Shown piece after piece: positions 8,108 through 20,600 of a stretch of 64,000 bases of DNA. The DNA is taken from positions 1-64,000 of the forward strand of contig NZ_AUBN01000010.1 of assembly GCF_000429265.1 (NCBI RefSeq), written 5' to 3'. Every line of letters starts with the position of its first letter. Position 1 is the stretch's first letter. Made by a program: the position numbers and the translations under genes. The notes below the pieces were generated by a model. It was not told the DNA's origin, searched no databases, and worked only from the letters and a program-made list of their open reading frames with translations. Origin of the DNA: Actinomyces gerencseriae DSM 6844 (lineage in GTDB: Bacteria; Actinomycetota; Actinomycetes; Actinomycetales; Actinomycetaceae).

Positions 8108-10006
8108 GTGACCAGCCGGACACTCGACCGCATCCTCATCGCCAACCGCGGTGAGATCGCCCTGCGCGTGGTGCGCACCGTCCGGGATCTGGGGGGCGCG
8201 TCCATCCTCCCCTACACCCCCGAGGATCTTCTGAGCCCGGCCGCCGAGCTCGCCGACGAGGCCCGCGCGCTGCCCGAGGGCTCCTCGTACACCGACGCCG
8301 AGGCCGTTCTGGCCATGGCCCGGGCAACCGGTGCCGACGCCGTGCACCCCGGATACGGCTTCCTGTCCGAGAACGACGCCTTCGCCCAGGCGGTCGCGGA
8401 TGCCGGCATCGTCTGGGTGGGCCCCTCGCCGTCGGCCATGCGGGCGCTGGGAGACAAGATGAGCGCTCGAGCCACCGCCGAGCGCGCCGGAGTCGATCCC
8501 GTCCCCGGGATCACCGAGTCGGTCGCCGATGCCGAGACCGTCATCTCATTCGCGGACGCCCACGGCTACCCCGTGGCCCTCAAACGGACCGACGGCGGCG
8601 GGGGCCGGGGCATCACCGTGCTGAGATCGGACGAGGACGTCCGCGCCACGCCGGCCTTCGAGGCCGCCGCTGCCGGCGGCGGCACGCTGATTCTCGAGAA
8701 GTTCGTCACTGCCGCACGGCACGTGGAGACCCAGTGCGCCCGCGACGGGCACGGCGCGTTCGCCGTCGTGTCCACCCGGGATTGCAGTCTGCAGCGCCGC
8801 AACCAGAAGCTTCTCGAAGAGGCCCCCGCCCCCTACCTGCCCGAGGGCGTTCACGATCGGCTCGTCGAGGCCTCCCGGCGTCTGCTCGAGACCGTCGATT
8901 ACGTCGGGGTCGCGACCTGCGAGTTCCTGCTGACCCCGGGCGGGGACCTGTGGTTCCTGGAGGTGAACCCCCGTCTCCAGGTCGAGCACTGCGTCTCGGA
9001 GGAGGTCACCGGCGTCGACCTGGTCGAGCTCCAGCTGCGCATCGCCGCCGGTGGTCGTCTGGGTCCGATCCCCGAGCCGCGCGGTCACTCCGTCGAGCTG
9101 CGCATTACCTGCGAGGACCCGGCTCGCGGCCTGGCCCCGTCCACCGGTGCCATCACCCGCCTGCGCTGGCCCGCCGGGCCCGGCATCCGCATCGAGTCCG
9201 GCGTCGTCGAGGGCGACGTCGTCACCCCCATGTTCGACCCCATGCTCGCCAAGATCGTGGTCACCGGCGCCACTCGCGACCAGGCCATCCGTCGCGCGCG
9301 GCGAGCCCTGGGAGAGACGATCGTCGAGGGCGTCACCGTGTGCACCGCCCTGCACGAGCACGTCCTGAGCCGCCCCGAGCTGACCGTTCCCACCGCTGAT
9401 GGGCTGCTCGGCGTGACCACGCGCTGGCTCGAGACCGACGTCCTGCCCGGACTCGCCGACCCCGCGTCCGAACGGACCGAGCGGGCGGGGGGCGACCCGG
9501 TTCCGGAGAACCGGCGCACGCGCTCCTCCTACGTCATCGAGCTCAACGGCCGGCGCATGCAGCTCACGATCCCCGACGGCATCCTGGGCGGGCACGGGCC
9601 CCGCCTCGGCGTGGGGTATCCGGGTGCGCCGAGCCGGCGCCGGACGCAGCAGCCGCTCCGCGGGCGCCCGAGCGCCCGCCCCGGAGCGCACGGGGCCGCC
9701 GAATCGACCGCCGCCGACCCCTCCGTCATCCCCGCGCCCATGCAGGCGATCGTCACCCGCATCTGCGTCGAACCGGGCCAGCGGGTCCGCGCCGGCGAGC
9801 TGCTCGTCGTCCTGGAGTCGATGAAGATGGAGAACTACGTCCACGCCCCCGCTGACGCAACGGTCGCGGAGATCCCCGTCAGCGCCGGACGCACCGTCAC
9901 CGCGGGCGAGGTCCTCGTGCGCATGAGAAGCGTCTCCGAGCGGGCGGCCGAGCCCGTCGATGCACCCGCTTCCCCGATCCAGCACCCGACCCAGCAGGAG
10001 GCCTGA
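8108..10006 (+). CDS. accBC: acyl-CoA carboxylase alpha subunit (biotin carboxylase + biotin carrier)
   Basis: A 632-residue protein. Residues 1 to about 450 are a biotin carboxylase with the ATP-grasp fold (ANRGEIALRVVRT, KRTDGGGGRGI, FLEVNPRLQVEH). The C-terminal 75 residues are the biotinyl domain with the biotinylated lysine K573 in ESMKMEN. It carboxylates its own biotin, which the adjacent carboxyltransferase uses to make malonyl-CoA (or methylmalonyl-CoA). The GTG at 8108 is preferred over the TTG three bases earlier because GAGGAG sits 8 bases upstream of it. Gene order alpha-beta-fas-acpS places it in supply of malonyl-CoA to the type I synthase. Confidence 0.94.
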   Translation: MTSRTLDRILIANRGEIALRVVRTVRDLGGASILPYTPEDLLSPAAELADEARALPEGSSYTDAEAVLAMARATGADAVHPGYGFLSENDAFAQAVADAGIVWVGPSPSAMRALGDKMSARATAERAGVDPVPGITESVADAETVISFADAHGYPVALKRTDGGGGRGITVLRSDEDVRATPAFEAAAAGGGTLILEKFVTAARHVETQCARDGHGAFAVVSTRDCSLQRRNQKLLEEAPAPYLPEGVHDRLVEASRRLLETVDYVGVATCEFLLTPGGDLWFLEVNPRLQVEHCVSEEVTGVDLVELQLRIAAGGRLGPIPEPRGHSVELRITCEDPARGLAPSTGAITRLRWPAGPGIRIESGVVEGDVVTPMFDPMLAKIVVTGATRDQAIRRARRALGETIVEGVTVCTALHEHVLSRPELTVPTADGLLGVTTRWLETDVLPGLADPASERTERAGGDPVPENRRTRSSYVIELNGRRMQLTIPDGILGGHGPRLGVGYPGAPSRRRTQQPLRGRPSARPGAHGAAESTAADPSVIPAPMQAIVTRICVEPGQRVRAGELLVVLESMKMENYVHAPADATVAEIPVSAGRTVTAGEVLVRMRSVSERAAEPVDAPASPIQHPTQQEA

Positions 10007-10009
10007 GCC

Positions 10010-11668
10010 GTGACCGACACCTTCTCCGGGACCACCGCGTCCGCTCCCGGCGAGCCCCCCGCCGGCACCGCGTCCGAGGACGACTCGCGGACCCGCACCA
10101 TCGCGGACTCCGCGGCCACGACGGCCTTCCGCGAGCACATCGCACGAGTGGACACCGAGGCCGAGGACCGCGCCGTCGCCCGCCAGCACGCCAAGGGCAA
10201 GCAGACCGCGCGCGAGCGCATCGACGCGCTGCTGGACGCCGATACCTTCCTCGAGATCGGTCGCTACACCGGCTCCGGCGCCGGAGCCGGGGCCCGGCCC
10301 TCGGGCGTCGTCACCGGGTTCGGGCAGATCGACGGGCGCCAGGTGGCCGTCTACTCCCAGGACTTCTCCGTCTCGGGCGGGGCGCTGGGCACCATCGAGG
10401 GCGACAAGATCGTCCGGCTGCTCGACGACGCCCTGCGCCTGCGCATCCCCGTGATCGGCCTGATCGACTCCGGCGGCGCCAAGATCCAGGAGGGCGTGGG
10501 GGCGCTGCGCCAGTACGGGCGCATCTTCAACCGCACCTGCGCCGCCTCCGGGCTGGTGCCCCAGATCAGCGTCATCCTCGGCCCCTGCGCCGGTGGCGCG
10601 GTCTACAGCCCCGCGTTGACGGACTTCGTCATCGCCACCCGCGAGGCCTCCCACATGTTCGTCACCGGCCCCGATGTCGTGCGCGCCGTCACGGGGGAGA
10701 GCATCAGCGCCGAGGAGCTCGGCGGCGCCCGCATCCACGGCAGGGTCTCGGGCGTCGTGCACTACGTCGCCGAGGACGAGGGGGACGCCCTGGAGCAGGT
10801 TCGCACCATCCTGGCCTACCTGCCCTCCTCGGCGGACCAGGACGCCCCGCGCTACGACTACGACACGACCGCTCGCACCACCGATGCCGTGACCGCCGCC
10901 GATGTCGGTGCGCTGGTCCCGGCCTCCTCCCGTCAGGCCTACGACGTCGCCGATGTGGTCGCCGCCCTGGTCGACCACGGCGAGCTCGTCCAGGTCCAGG
11001 AGGTCTTCGCCCCCAACGTCGTCATCGGCTTCGCCTGCTTCGAGGGCACGCCGGTGGGCATCGTGGCGAACCAGCCGCTTCACGACGCGGGCACGCTGGA
11101 TGTGGACGCCTCGGAGAAGCTGGCCCGCTTCGTGCGCTTCTGCGACGCCTTCGGACTGCCGGTGGTCACCTTCGTCGATGTGCCCGGCTACCGGCCGGGG
11201 GCGCAGCAGGAGCACGCCGGTATCATCCGCCGCGGGGCCAAGGTCATCAACGCCTACGCCACCGCCACAGTCCCGCTGGTGACCGTCATCCTGCGCAAGG
11301 CCTACGGCGGCGCCTACATCGTCATGGGGTCCAAGGCCATCGGGGCCGATCTCAACTTCTGCTGGCCGGGCGCCGAGATCGCCGTTCTGGGCGCCGCCGG
11401 AGCGGTGGGGATCATCCACCGTCGCGACCTGAAGGCCGTGCGCGACGAGCACGGTGACCAGGCCGCGGAGGCCGAGCGGGAACGTCTCATCGGGGAGTAC
11501 ACCGAGGCGGTCATCAATCCCGACAAGGCCGTGGCCATCGGGGAGATCGACGCGGTGATAGCCCCGGAGGACACCCGCACCGTCATCGTCGACTCCCTGG
11601 CCGCCCTGGCGGACAAGCGCGACTCGCGCCACACACCCACCAAGAAGCACGACAACGTCCCCCTGTGA
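10010..11668 (+). CDS. accD: acyl-CoA carboxylase beta subunit (carboxyltransferase)
   Basis: A 552-residue member of the actinobacterial AccD/PccB family with fused N- and C-terminal carboxyltransferase halves (crotonase-like folds). Visible landmarks are DSGGAKIQEGV and GPCAGGAVYSPALTDF in the first half and RRGAKVINAYATATVPLVTVILRKAYGGAYIVM in the second, which form the acyl-CoA and carboxybiotin pockets. It transfers carboxyl from the alpha subunit's biotin to acetyl- or propionyl-CoA. GTG start 3 bases after the alpha-subunit stop; its own stop overlaps the fas ribosome site. Chain-length specificity cannot be read reliably here. Confidence 0.93.
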   Translation: MTDTFSGTTASAPGEPPAGTASEDDSRTRTIADSAATTAFREHIARVDTEAEDRAVARQHAKGKQTARERIDALLDADTFLEIGRYTGSGAGAGARPSGVVTGFGQIDGRQVAVYSQDFSVSGGALGTIEGDKIVRLLDDALRLRIPVIGLIDSGGAKIQEGVGALRQYGRIFNRTCAASGLVPQISVILGPCAGGAVYSPALTDFVIATREASHMFVTGPDVVRAVTGESISAEELGGARIHGRVSGVVHYVAEDEGDALEQVRTILAYLPSSADQDAPRYDYDTTARTTDAVTAADVGALVPASSRQAYDVADVVAALVDHGELVQVQEVFAPNVVIGFACFEGTPVGIVANQPLHDAGTLDVDASEKLARFVRFCDAFGLPVVTFVDVPGYRPGAQQEHAGIIRRGAKVINAYATATVPLVTVILRKAYGGAYIVMGSKAIGADLNFCWPGAEIAVLGAAGAVGIIHRRDLKAVRDEHGDQAAEAERERLIGEYTEAVINPDKAVAIGEIDAVIAPEDTRTVIVDSLAALADKRDSRHTPTKKHDNVPL

Positions 11669-11676
11669 GGCATCGC

Positions 11677-14600
11677 ATGACCGAACGCTCCGCCTCGCCG
11701 GCCACCGCTCCAGTCGCCGCCGCGCCCGCCGATCAGCCGACTCCACCGACCGAAGACCCGTCCACCACGACCGAGGACCGCATGAGCACCCAGCCCACCA
11801 CCTCCACCACCGTTGAGGCCGCCGTCGCCCCGACCTCCGCCGAGCGCCTGAGCAGGGGCGAGCCCTACGTGCTCGCCTTCGGCGGACAGGCCACGCCCTG
11901 GCGCGCCACCCTCGACGAGTTCGTCGGGCTGGATCGGGACCTGGCATCCGTGCTCGTCGGGGTGGACGCCGCCGTGGCGGCCCGCCTGGCCCCCGTGGCC
12001 ACCGACCTGCTGACCATCACCCCGCGCGGGGCCCGGTTCCTGACCGATGACGCCGTCCCGGTGACCCCCGCCGTCGCCTCCGCGGACGGCGCGGCGGCGG
12101 ACACCGCCGACATCTCGGTCCCGGGCATCCTGTTCGCCCAGCACGCCGCCATCGCCTCCCTGCCCGGGGCGGGCGTCGACGCCACCGGACCCGCGGCCCC
12201 GGCCGTCGCCATCGGCCACTCCCAGGGGGTTCTCGGCGTCGCGCTGCTACGGGCTCTGACCGGTGCCGACGCCGTCGATGACGAGCGCGTCGTCGAGGTC
12301 CACGCCATCGCCCGTCTCATCGGCGCGGCCGCCGCCCGCACCACGCGCCGCCTCGACCTGGGCACCGTGGGGGAGTCCACCCCGATGCTCTCGGTGCGCG
12401 GTGTGACCCGCCGGGAGCTGGACGCGGTGCTCGCCCGGGTCCCCGGTGCCCAGAGCCTCAGCGTCGGTGTGACCAATGGACGCCAGGCCCACATCCTGTC
12501 GGGCCGCCCCGCCTCCCTGGAGGCCGTGGTCGCCGCCCTGGAGGTGGCCGCCCGGCGCAGTGCCGACGACCGCAAGGAGCGTCGCCGCGGGGGCGCGGTG
12601 CTGAGCCCCGTGACGGAGTTCCTCGCCACGTCGGTGCCCTTCCACACCCCGCTGCTCGCACCCGCGGTCGAGGACGTCGTCGCCTGGGCCGAGCGGGCCG
12701 GACTGGACGCCGGACTGGCCCGCGACCTCGCTGTCGCCGTTCTCATCGACCCGGTCGACTGGCCCGCGTCGGTCGCCGGGGCCCTCGACTCGGCCGGATC
12801 CCACCTCGTGGTCGACCTGGGCCCGGGCACCGTGCTCACGCGCCTGACCGAGGCCGTCGTCGCCGGCACCGGAACGACCGTCATACCCGCCGGCACCGCG
12901 CGCGGCGTCGATGACCTGGACCGTCCCGGCGCCGCCCCGGCACCGGCGGTCGACCGCGCCCGGTTCGCCCCGCGCCTGACGCGCCTGCCCGACGGGCGGC
13001 TCACCCTCGACACCGCCTTCACCCGCTTGACCGGGCGTTCCGCCGTGCTCCTGTCCGGCATGACCCCCACGACCGTCGATCCCGAGATCGTGGCGGCCGC
13101 CGCCAACGCCGGTTACTGGGCCGAGCTGGCCGGCGGCGGCCAGACCACCGCCACCGTCCTGACCGAGAACCTGGCCGGGCTGGAAGCCGCCCTGGAGCCG
13201 GGCCGCACCGCGGCCTTCAACGCCATGTTCATGGACCGCTACCTGTGGAACCTCCACCTGGGCACCCAGCGCCTGCTGTCCAAGGCCCGTGGCGCCGGCG
13301 CCCCCGTCGATGGCGTGGTCATTTCCGCGGGCATCCCCGAGCTCGACGAGGCCGTCGCCCTGCTGGCCCGACTGCACGCCGAGGGCTTCCCCTACGTGGC
13401 CTTCAAGCCCGGCACGGTGGACCAGATCCGGCAGGTCATCGCCATCGCCAAGGCCGTGCCCGACAGCCCGGTCATCATGCAGATCGAGGACGGGCACGCC
13501 GGCGGGCACCACTCGTGGGAGGACCTGGACACCATGCTCCTGGCCACCTACGACGCCATCCGCGCATGCGACAACCTCGTCGTGTGCGTCGGCGGGGGCA
13601 TCGGCACCCCCGAGCGGGCCGCCGACTACCTCACCGGGTGCTGGGCCGAGGCCTACGGCGTCACGGCCGCTCCCGTCGATGGCGTCATGGTCGGCACGGC
13701 CGCCATGACCTGCCTGGAGGCCAGGACCAATGAGGACGTCAAGCAGCTCCTCGTCGACACCCCCGGAATCGACCCGGCGCACGCTGGCGGCTGGGTCGCC
13801 TCGGGCACCTCGGTGGGCGGCATGACCTCGGGTCTGTCGCACCTGCGCGCCGACCTGTACGAGATCGACAACTCCTCGGCCCGCGCCTCCCGCCTCATCC
13901 AGGAGCTCGCCGGTGACGACGAGGCCATGAACGCCCGTCGCGACGAGATGATCGCCGCCCTGTCGAGGACCGCCAAGCCCTACTTCGGCGACGTGGAGGA
14001 GATGACCTACCTGGCGTGGGCCACCCGTTACGCCGAGCTGTGCGTCGCCCCTCACGCGGGTCGCGCCGCCACGCGCGCGGACTGGGCCGACGAGGGCTGG
14101 TATGACCGCTTCCTCGATCTGCTCCACCGCATCGAGGCGCGTCTGAGCACCGCCGACCACGGCGAGATCCGGACCCTGTTCGCCACCGAGGACGACGTCC
14201 TGGACGCCGACGGCGCCCTGGCGGCGCTCGCCCGGAGCTACCCGACCGCTGCGCGGACCCTCGTCGAGCCGGCCGACGCGGCCTGGTTCGTCGACCTGTG
14301 CCGCAAGCACCCCAAGCCCGTGCCGTTCGTGCCCGTCCTGGACGCCGACATCCTGCGCTGGTGGGGCACCGACTCCCTGTGGCAGTCCCAGGACCCGCGC
14401 TACACCGCCGACCAGGTGCGCATCATCCCCGGCCCTGTCGCCGTGGCGGGCATCACCACCATCAACGAGCCCGTTGGTCATCTGCTGGAGCGCTTCGAGA
14501 CCGCCGCCGTGCAGGCCCTCCAGACCGCGGGCGTCCCCGAGCAGACCGCCGCCGGTCGCCTGGGCACCGAGGTGACCGCCAGCACGCTCGGCGCTCCGGT

Positions 14601-17600
14601 GGCCGACGCCACCGAGCTGGTCCGCACCACACCGCACGTTCTGTGGAACGGCCACCTGACCATCAACCCGGCTCGCGTGCTGGAGCCGGAGGCCTATGCG
14701 GTGATCGCCCGCCCCGACGTCGCCGAGGACGCCTACGACCTGGACATTCGCCTCGACACCCACTGGGACTCCACCCCCGGGGGGGACGCGGTGCACGCCG
14801 TGCGTCGCCTCGTCGTCCCCCTGCGCCTGGCCCGCGCCTGGGACGGGGCCGCACCACTGGTGGACCCCGAGCGCATCAGCGAGACCATGAACGATCTCCT
14901 GCGCGCCACCGCGGGCGTGGGAGCCGTGTCCATCGCCGGCGACCTCGTCGAGCGCCTGCCGCAGGTGGTCCCCGCCGTCCAGGGCGCCACCGACGCGCTC
15001 GGCCGTCCCGCCGCGCAGCCCTTCGGCACCGTCCATGCCCGGTTCACCCTGGCCGACACCCTGGGGGCCGACCACGGCGCCGTCACCGCGGATGCCCTGC
15101 CGACCTCCCTGTCGCCCGCCCCGCTGGTCCCCGACGCCCTGCTCGGTCCGTGCTGGCCGGTCGTCTACGCGGCCCTGGGCAGCGTCGTCGAGGACGGCAT
15201 GCCGCTGATCGAGGGGCTGCTGGGGGCCGTTCACCTCGACCACACCATCGACCTGCACCGCTCACTGGCCGAGTTGCACGCCCAGGCGGGCCCCGGGACC
15301 GTCATCCAGGTCGATGGCTGGGTGGCCGCCCTGGAGGAGTCCAGCGCCGGCCGGGTCGTCGACGTGCGCCTGCAGCTGACCGACGCCGCCGAGGGATCGG
15401 AGGGCGCTCTGGTCGCACTCATGCGCGAGCGCTTCGCCATCCGGGGGCGCGCCTCGGGCACCGCCGTGCCCTCGGCCCCCGAGCCGGCGGGAGGCACGGG
15501 ACGCCCCACCGCCCCCGCCGCCCGCCGCCTGCTGCGCCGCGTCACTGTGACGGCGCCGTCGGACATGACCGCCTTCGCACGCGTCACCGGCGACTTCAAC
15601 CCCATCCACACCAGCTACCACGCGGCCAAGGTCGCCGGCATGGAGGCGCCGCTGGTCCACGGCATGTGGCTGTCGGCCACCGCCGAGCAGGTTGCGGCCT
15701 CCACCGCAGCCGATGGCACCCGCAACGTGCTGGCGGGCTGGACCTACGTCATGCTGGGCACCGTCGAGCTCGCGGATCGCGTCGAGATCAGCGTCGAGCG
15801 CACCGGGCTCGTCCGCGGCGGCGGCCTCGTGCTGGAGGTCACCTGCCGTATCGGCGACGAGGTCGTCTCCCGCGGCACCGCCGTGACCGAGCCCGAGCCG
15901 ACCGCCTACATCTACCCGGGCCAGGGAATTCAGACCCGTGGCATGGGCCTGGACGAGATGCGCATCTCCAAGGCCGCCCGTGAGGTCTGGGAGCGCGCCG
16001 ACGCCCACACCCGCGCCGAGCTCGGCTTCTCCGTCATCGCCCTGGTGCGCGACAACCCGACCGAGATGACCGCTCGCGGAGTGACCTATCGTCATCCCGA
16101 GGGACTGCTCAACCTCACCCAGTTCACCCAGGTCGCCCTGGCCACGGTCGCCATGGCCTCCACGGCGCGCCTGGCCGAGGCCGGCGCCCTGGTCGAGGGC
16201 GCGGCCTTCGCCGGGCACTCCCTGGGGGAGTACACCGCCCTGAGCGCCTACGGGCGCGTCATGCCCGTGGAGACGACCATCTCCATCGTCTTCCAGCGCG
16301 GCTCCACCATGCACACCCTGGTCGAGCGCGACGAGCACGGCGCCTCGAACTACCGCATGGGGGCCCTCCGTCCCAACCAGGCCGGCATCAAGGCGACCGA
16401 CGTCGAGGACTACGTCGCCCGGATCTCCGAGAGGACCGGCGAGTTCCTCCAGATCGTCAACTACAACCTGGCCGGCGTGCAGTACGCCGTGGCGGGCACC
16501 ATCAAGGGACTGGAGGCCCTGGCCGCCGACTCGCGCGCCAAAGCCGAGGCGCGCGGCGGCAAGAACCCCTTCATGTTCGTGCCCGGCATCGACGTGCCCT
16601 TCCACTCCGAGGTCCTGCGCCCCGGCGTGCCCGAGTTCCGCGAGCGCCTGGCCGCCCTCGTGCCGACCGATCTGGACGTCGAGCGCCTCGTGGGTCGCTA
16701 CGTGCCCAACCTCGTGGCGCGTCCCTTCGAGCTGAGTCCCGAGTTCGCCCGTTCGATCCTCGACGTCGTGCCGTCCGAGCCGGTCAGGGCCGTCATCGAG
16801 AACTGGGGCGCCTGGGAGAGCCGGCCCGTCGAGCTGGCCCGCCAGCTGCTCATCGAGCTGCTGGCCTGGCAGTTCGCCTCCCCGGTGCGTTGGATCGAGA
16901 CCCAGGACGTCCTCCTGTCCTCGCCCGACGAGGGCGGACTGGGCGTCGAGCACGTGATCGAGATGGGTCTGGCCGCGTCCCCGACGCTGGCCAACCTGGC
17001 CTCCAGGACGCTCATGCTGCCCCAGCACCACGGACATCATGTGACGGTCCACAACGTCCGCCGTGACGAGGCGCGCGTCCTGGCCACCGACACCGACCCC
17101 GCCGTGGATCTGGAGGAGAGCTTCGAGCTGCCGGCCGGCGAGCAGCCCGCAGCCCCCGTCGAGGCGACCGCGCCCGCCGAGGCCCCGGCCGCACCGGCAC
17201 CTGCTGAGGCTCCGTCGGCTCCTTCGGCGCCATCGGCGTCATCCGGTCCTGCTGACGATCTGCCCTTCACCGCCACGGACGCGCTCACCGTGCTCCTGGC
17301 GCACGCCGCGCGCATCCGCCCCGAGCAGATCGGCGCGACGGACACCACCGAGACCCTGACCAATGGCGTGTCCTCGCGGCGCAACCAGCTCCTGATGGAC
17401 ATGGGCACCGAGCTCCAGCTCGCCAGCATCGATGGCGCCGCAGACGCCGACATGACGGCGCTCGCGGCCACCGTGGCCAAGGGGGCCCCCGGCTACAAGG
17501 CCTTCGGCCCGGTCCTGACCGACGCCATCCGCACCGGCCTGGGCCGCCTTCTCGGTCCGTCGGGCGTGCGCCCGACCCGTATCGCCGAGCGCGTCAAGGG

Positions 17601-20600
17601 CACCTGGGGTCTGGGCGAGGGGTGGGTCTCCCACGTCACCGCCGACCTGTTCCTGGGCACCCGTGAGGGCGCCTCCATGCGGGGCGATGACCTCGCCTCC
17701 CTCGGGTCCTCCGCCCCCGTGGGGAGTTCCGGCGCCGTGGACGCGCTCATCGACAAGGCGGTGCAGGACGTGGCCTCGGCGCACGGCACCGCCGTCGCCA
17801 AGCCCAGCGCCGCGGGCGGCGCCGGGGGCGCGGTGGTGGACTCCGCGGCCCTGGACGCCTTCGCCGCCACCGTCACCGGCCAGGACGGTGTGCTGGCGAC
17901 CACCGCGCGCACCGTCCTGTCGGCCCTGGGGCTGTCGGACCGGGTCACCGTTCCCGCCGACGCGGACGACGAGGCCGCCGCCACGCGCGCCCTGGTCGAG
18001 GCCGTCGATGCCGAGCTGGGCACCGGATGGCTCCGCTCGGTGACGCCGTCCTTCGACGCCGACCGCGCCGTTCTCATCGACGACCGCTGGGCCACGGCGC
18101 GCGAGGACCTGGCTCGTCTGGGCAATGGTGAGACGCCGCTGGACCGGGCACGCGCACTGCTCGCCCCGGAGCGCTTCACCGGCCTGGGCCGGGCCGTTGC
18201 CGATCAGGCGGCCTGGTGGGCCCGCAGCCTGCACGAGACGGGTGCGCCGCGGGCTGCGGAGCGCGCGGCGATCGCCGAGGCCATCGCCGCCGCGGCGGTG
18301 CGGCGTCCCGTGGCCGGTGACGAGTCGGTTCGCTGGGCCGATGACGTCGCCGTGGTCACCGGCGTCGCACCGCGCTCCATCGCCGCGGCGGTCGTCGGCG
18401 AGCTGCTGGCCGGCGGCGCCACCGTGGTGGCGACCAGCTCGCGCCTGACGCACGAGCGCCTGGCCTTCGCCAAGGACCTGTATCGCGAGCACGCCACCGC
18501 CGGTGCGCGCCTGTGGATGGTTCCGGCGAATCTCGCCTCCTACCGGGACGTCGACGCCCTGGCCGACTGGATCGGCCACGACCAGGTCGTCACCTCCGGC
18601 GGCTCCAGCAAGCTGATCAAGGAGGCGCTCGTCCCGACCCTGCTGTTCCCCTTCGCCGCGCCGCGTGTATCCGGGACGTTGTCCGACGCGGGTCCCGAGG
18701 CCGAGTCGCAGACGCGCCTGCTGCTGTGGAGCGTGGAGCGCACCATCGCCGCGCTGAGCGCCATCGGCACCGATACTCACGTCGACCACCGTCTCCATGT
18801 CGTGCTGCCCGGCTCTCCCAACCGCGGCACCTTCGGCGGGGACGGCGCCTACGGCGAGGTCAAGTCCGCCCTCGACGCCATCGTCAACCGGTGGCGCGCG
18901 GAGCGGACCTGGGCCGAGCGCGTGACGCTCGCCCATCCGCGCATCGGCTGGGTGAGGGGCACCGGCCTCATGGGCGGCAACGACCCGCTCGTGTCCGCCG
19001 TCGAGGCCGCCGGGGTGCGCACCTGGGACACCCGGGAGATCGCCGCCGAGCTGGTCGCCCTGTGCACCACCGAGGCGCGGGCCCGGGCCACCGCCGCTCC
19101 GGTGCTGGCCGACCTGACCGGGGGACTGGGCGAGGACGTGGACCTGGTCGCCCTGCGCGAGCAGGCTCTCGCCCGGGCGTCCGAGGCGGCGCGGGCCGGG
19201 CGGGAGGACCCGACCCCCGCCACCATCAAGGCCCTGCCGACGCCGGTGGTGCCGACGCAGCCGGCCGCCCCCGACTGGGGAGAGGTTGACGCCTCACTGG
19301 AGGACATGGTCGTCGTGATCTCCACCGGCGAGGTCTCCACATGGGGCTCCGGCCGCACGCGCCGCGAGGCCGAGCTGGGCATGAGCGGCGGGGACGACGT
19401 CGAGCTGACCGCCGCGGGCGTTCTCGAGCTCGCTTGGGGCATGGGCCTGCTCACCTGGCACGACTCGCCGAGGGCCGGCTGGTACGACACCGACGGCGAG
19501 CTGGTCGAGGAGTCCGACATCGTGGAGCGCTACCGCGACGAGGTCGTGGCGCGCTGCGGCATCCGCGAGTTCGTCGACGACGGGGTGATCGCCCCCGACG
19601 CCGAGGAGGACGTGGCCGTCTACCTCGACCGGGACATCACCCTGTCCGTGGCCGACGAGGCCACCGCCCGCACCCTGGAGGCCGCCGATCCCGAGCACAC
19701 CCTCGTGGCGCCCGACACCGAGACCGGGGAGTGGACCGTCACCCGCCTGGCCGGATCGCTCGCCCGCGTGCCGCGCCGCGCGGCCCTGTCCCGCACGGTC
19801 GGCGGCCAGTTCCCGGTCGACTTCGACCCGCAGCGCTGGGGCATCCCGGCGGCGATGGCCGAGAGCATGGACCCGATCGCCTCGTGGAACCTCGTCACCG
19901 CAGTCGATGCCTTCCTGTCGGCCGGCTTCTCCCCGGCCGAGCTCCTGGCCGCCGTCCACCCCGGCGACGTGGCCTCCACGCAGGGCACCGGATTCGGCGG
20001 CATGGACGCCATGCGCAAGATGTTCGTGGGGCGGCTGCTCGGTCAGGAGCGCCCGAGCGACATCCTCCAGGAGGCCCTGCCGAACGTCGTGGCGGCGCAC
20101 GTCATGCAGTCCTACGTCGGCGGCTACGGCTCGATGGTCCAGCCGGTGAGCGCCTGCGCGACCGCCGCGGTGTCCATCGAGGAGGGCTGGGACAAGATCG
20201 CGCTGGGCAAGGCCGATGTGGTCGTCGCCGGCGCCATCGACGACATCTCGGTGGAGTCCGTCGTCGGCTTCGGCAACATGAACGCCACCGCCGAGGCGGC
20301 CTCCATGTACGCCAAGGGCATCTCCGCCCGCCACTTCTCCCGGGCCAACGACCGCCGTCGTGGCGGCTTCGTGGAGGCCGAGGGGGGCGGCACCGTCATC
20401 CTGGCCCGCGCCTCCGTGGCCGCGCGTCTGGGGCTGCCCGTCGCGGGCGTGATCGGCTTCGTGTCCTCCTACGCCGATGGGGCCCACACCTCCATCCCCG
20501 CGCCCGGCCTGGGCGCCCTGGGAGCGGGCCGCGGAGGCGCGGACTCCCGTCTGGCGCGCGCCCTGCGCGCGCTGGGCGTCGAGGCGGACGACATCGCCGT

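Noticed and set aside
8546..11947. 1133-codon open frame on the minus strand opposite the acyl-CoA carboxylase genes
   Set aside because: It mirrors the acc genes and the start of fas. The translation is Gly/Ala/Asp/His-rich with no family resemblance, a typical GC-rich antisense frame; the plus strand holds unmistakable carboxylase domains.
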